IMG/VR virus record: IMGVR_UViG_3300048588_000134
Location: 1 to 40,714 of that record
Direction: 5' to 3' (one strand)
From: a virus
DNA: 40,714 nucleotides
Below, in pieces: positions 39,453-40,714 of this stretch. The position numbers and the translations under genes were made by a program. Each line of letters opens with the position of its first letter. The first letter of the stretch is position 1. The notes beneath the pieces were generated by a model. The model did not search any database and was not told the origin of the DNA. It was given only the letters and a program-made list of their open reading frames with translations.

Positions 39453-39780
39453 TTCCTTTTAGTTGTTTAACTCCGCTTGATAAACTCGCATTTGTATTTC
39501 TAATTGACTCAAACAAGTCTTGTAATGGCGGTATCCCAGCCTTGATCTTAGCCTCTCTCTCATCTCCCTCAAGGTATCTTATATCATCAAGAAACTTCCC
39601 CCTCCTTTGAACATCCTCGACGACAACCGACATCGTATTTGGATTTTGAACAAACGCTTGCTTAAGGAATATACTACTCCCATTCTTTGTAGCCTCGGCA
39701 ATCTTAATTATTTCTTCTTCCTCAATTTTGACCTCGACGCCAGAAGTCAGAACTAACTTAAAACATTTTGGTATTCTCAT
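39442..39780 (-). CDS. Early protein of unknown function
   Basis: The product is 112 residues, with a beta-type start (KCFKLVLTSGVEVKIEEEEI) and a helical C-terminal part (PPLQDLFESIRNTNASLS). No domain was assigned. The start codon overlaps the stop of the replisome-organiser-like gene, so it is co-translated with it. Confidence 0.5.
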   Translation of the reverse strand: MRIPKCFKLVLTSGVEVKIEEEEIIKIAEATKNGSSIFLKQAFVQNPNTMSVVVEDVQRRGKFLDDIRYLEGDEREAKIKAGIPPLQDLFESIRNTNASLSSGVKQLKGNGK

Positions 39781-40523
39781 AAAATTATATCTCTACCCTT
39801 ATTAATTACTGGTCCTTTCGACTTAGACCACTCTTTTTTGTTTCTAAACCAAGTCCTCAATCTCTTATCCACCTCGAAAGTCTTTTGCAATTGCCATCGC
39901 TCATACTTTCCGGCCGGATCCTTTTCTTGCCAATAGTCCCCAAAAGCCACTATTTCGTCCCAAAAGGCTTTTTTCCTAACTATGCTATCTATGCCATATT
40001 CGGACGAAACGCTTTGTAAGAACTCCCCCATCTTCTTGGACTCCTCACTACTTACCTTGGTGATAAAATCTGTAATTCCCTTGAAAAAGAAAACGGCTTT
40101 GTCCTTTGGCCTATCTTCTTTATTATCATTATTATCATTATTGTTTGTGTCCGCTTGTTGTCTTTTTGTTGTTCGCTTGCTGTCCGCTTTGTTGTCCGAA
40201 TTTTGATACTTTTCCCAATTTAGTATTGTAATTAGACGGTATTTTGTTGTCTTTTGTTGTCCGATTTGGTGTTCGATTTCTAGGTATTTTAACACCCTCT
40301 CGACTAAACTTGGTGAGACTCCACATTTCTTGGCCAATTCATCTCTACCAGTAAGCAATTGCCCTCTTTTTACTGTAATCTTTCTGTCGTTCCAAATGAA
40401 GTCATTATCGTTGTGGTTAGCCATTAAAAGTAAATGGACCCACACGGAAAACCAAGCTGGACGTGAGCTTATTGCATTTTCTAATATCCGCCTATGTAAG
40501 CTGATCCATCCAGAGTTTTCCAT
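39777..40523 (-). CDS. Replisome-organiser-like replication initiation protein
   Basis: This 248-residue protein begins SGWISLHRRILENAISSRPA and continues VHLLLMANHNDNDFIW, VKRGQLLTGRDELAKKCGVS, the winged-helix N-terminal pattern of phage replisome organisers (DnaD-like family). A polar, asparagine-rich linker (about 115-140) follows, then a C-terminal domain (KAFWDEIVAFGDYWQEKDP). No helicase, primase or polymerase is encoded, so this protein would recruit host replication proteins. Its own coding DNA contains the iteron-like repeats, as in other phages where the initiator gene carries the origin. It starts four bases after the nuclease-FtsK stop. Confidence 0.8.
   Translation of the reverse strand: MENSGWISLHRRILENAISSRPAWFSVWVHLLLMANHNDNDFIWNDRKITVKRGQLLTGRDELAKKCGVSPSLVERVLKYLEIEHQIGQQKTTKYRLITILNWEKYQNSDNKADSKRTTKRQQADTNNNDNNDNKEDRPKDKAVFFFKGITDFITKVSSEESKKMGEFLQSVSSEYGIDSIVRKKAFWDEIVAFGDYWQEKDPAGKYERWQLQKTFEVDKRLRTWFRNKKEWSKSKGPVINKGRDIIL
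40126..40278. repeat. Iteron-like repeats with adjacent AT-rich stretch (putative replication origin)
   Basis: Six direct copies of a 9-base word TGTYCGMTT, one with a mismatch, start at 40148, 40170, 40181, 40193, 40258 and 40270. Spacings are 22, 11, 12, 65 and 12 bases, close to whole helical turns. An AT-only-like stretch of TTATTATCA units lies directly beside them (about 40120-40145). The arrangement fits binding sites for the initiator encoded by the same gene. Confidence 0.5.
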
Positions 40524-40526
40524 AGT

Positions 40527-40714
40527 CTATAGTGGATTATATGCTTGAAGTCTGTCGATACCCCAATCTCCACTAAAGAGACAGTCCCCTTTACCTAATA
40601 ATTTTTCTGCTCCATCCTCGTCGATCATAACCCGTGAGTCTACACCCTTGGACATTCTAAACACGACTTTTACCGGAAAGTTTGTTTTGACGTCCCCATC
40701 AATTACCTTGGTGC
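40527..40714 (-). CDS. C-terminal end of the nuclease-FtsK gene (continuation across the junction)
   Basis: This stretch encodes the last 62 residues of the fusion protein, ending GDWGIDRLQAYNPL and a TAG at 40527. Bases 40588-40714 duplicate positions 1-127, so this is the same gene as the one entering the window at position 1. Together they make one uninterrupted frame. Confidence 0.85.
   Translation of the reverse strand, partial: TKVIDGDVKTNFPVKVVFRMSKGVDSRVMIDEDGAEKLLGKGDCLFSGDWGIDRLQAYNPL
40588..40714. repeat. 127-base exact copy of the window start (circular overlap)
   Basis: Bases 40588-40714 are identical to 1-127. The length equals a common assembler k-mer and the repeat lies within a coding sequence that becomes continuous when merged, so it marks circular assembly and not necessarily a physical terminal repeat. 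Confidence 0.9.

Noticed and set aside
40148-40278. CRISPR array
   Set aside because: Repeat units are only 9 bases with irregular helical spacing and lie within a coding frame; iterons fit better.
1-40714. Alternative genetic code (TGA or TAG reassigned), suspected because of the possible CPR host
   Set aside because: All major genes are full length in the standard code and TAA, TAG and TGA all serve as ordinary stops at tightly packed gene ends.

Overview
The window is a complete phage genome assembled as a circle. The first 127 bases recur exactly at 40588-40714, so the non-redundant length is 40587 bases and the gene that runs off position 1 finishes at 40527 on the duplicated end. Gene content points to a tailed phage of podovirus type: an N4-gp56-family major capsid protein, a large portal, a terminase, several fibre and spike proteins, a 2085-residue virion protein that is probably ejected, and no recognisable tape measure, tail tube or sheath. 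No integrase and no obvious repressor gene was seen. All genes read as intact in the standard code. The lysin's peptidoglycan-binding domain carries the TGYFG signature that I associate with Patescibacteria (CPR, for example Parcubacteria) surface proteins. That host guess is inference only.

Nearly everything is transcribed leftward, in two blocks. The early block starts at a sigma70-like promoter at 2998-3027. It runs through a small basic protein, RecT, a PD-(D/E)XK nuclease fused to an FtsK/SpoIIIE motor, across the circle junction to a replisome-organiser-like protein with iteron-like repeats inside its gene, then through about a dozen small proteins (several of them zinc-finger or membrane proteins), and ends at a hairpin-plus-U-tract terminator at 36425-36444. 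The late block starts just beyond it. It carries small terminase, two small membrane proteins, a peptide-deformylase-like enzyme, large terminase, HNH nuclease, neck and fibre proteins, spike, a permuted NlpC/P60-like protein, portal, scaffold, capsid, connectors, more tail proteins, the giant virion protein, a papain-fold lysin, a holin and two small genes, and ends at a terminator at 3463-3488. The only convincing rightward gene is a DUF1064-type nuclease at 3091-3456, which faces the late block across that terminator.

The most unusual system is the recombination module: RecT overlapped by one polypeptide that joins an exonuclease-type fold to a DNA-pumping ATPase, with a resolvase-like DUF1064 nuclease transcribed divergently from the same control region. 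The nuclease-FtsK fusion looks like a single-chain, motor-driven end-resection machine feeding RecT, analogous in logic to RecE-RecT or NurA-HerA. Two control regions (around 3027-3084 and 38614-38662) share the same two sequence words, a near-palindrome and a DnaA-box word. Several promoters use an extended -10 element (TGNTATAAT), and at least three genes begin six bases after TATAAT, which suggests leaderless messages.
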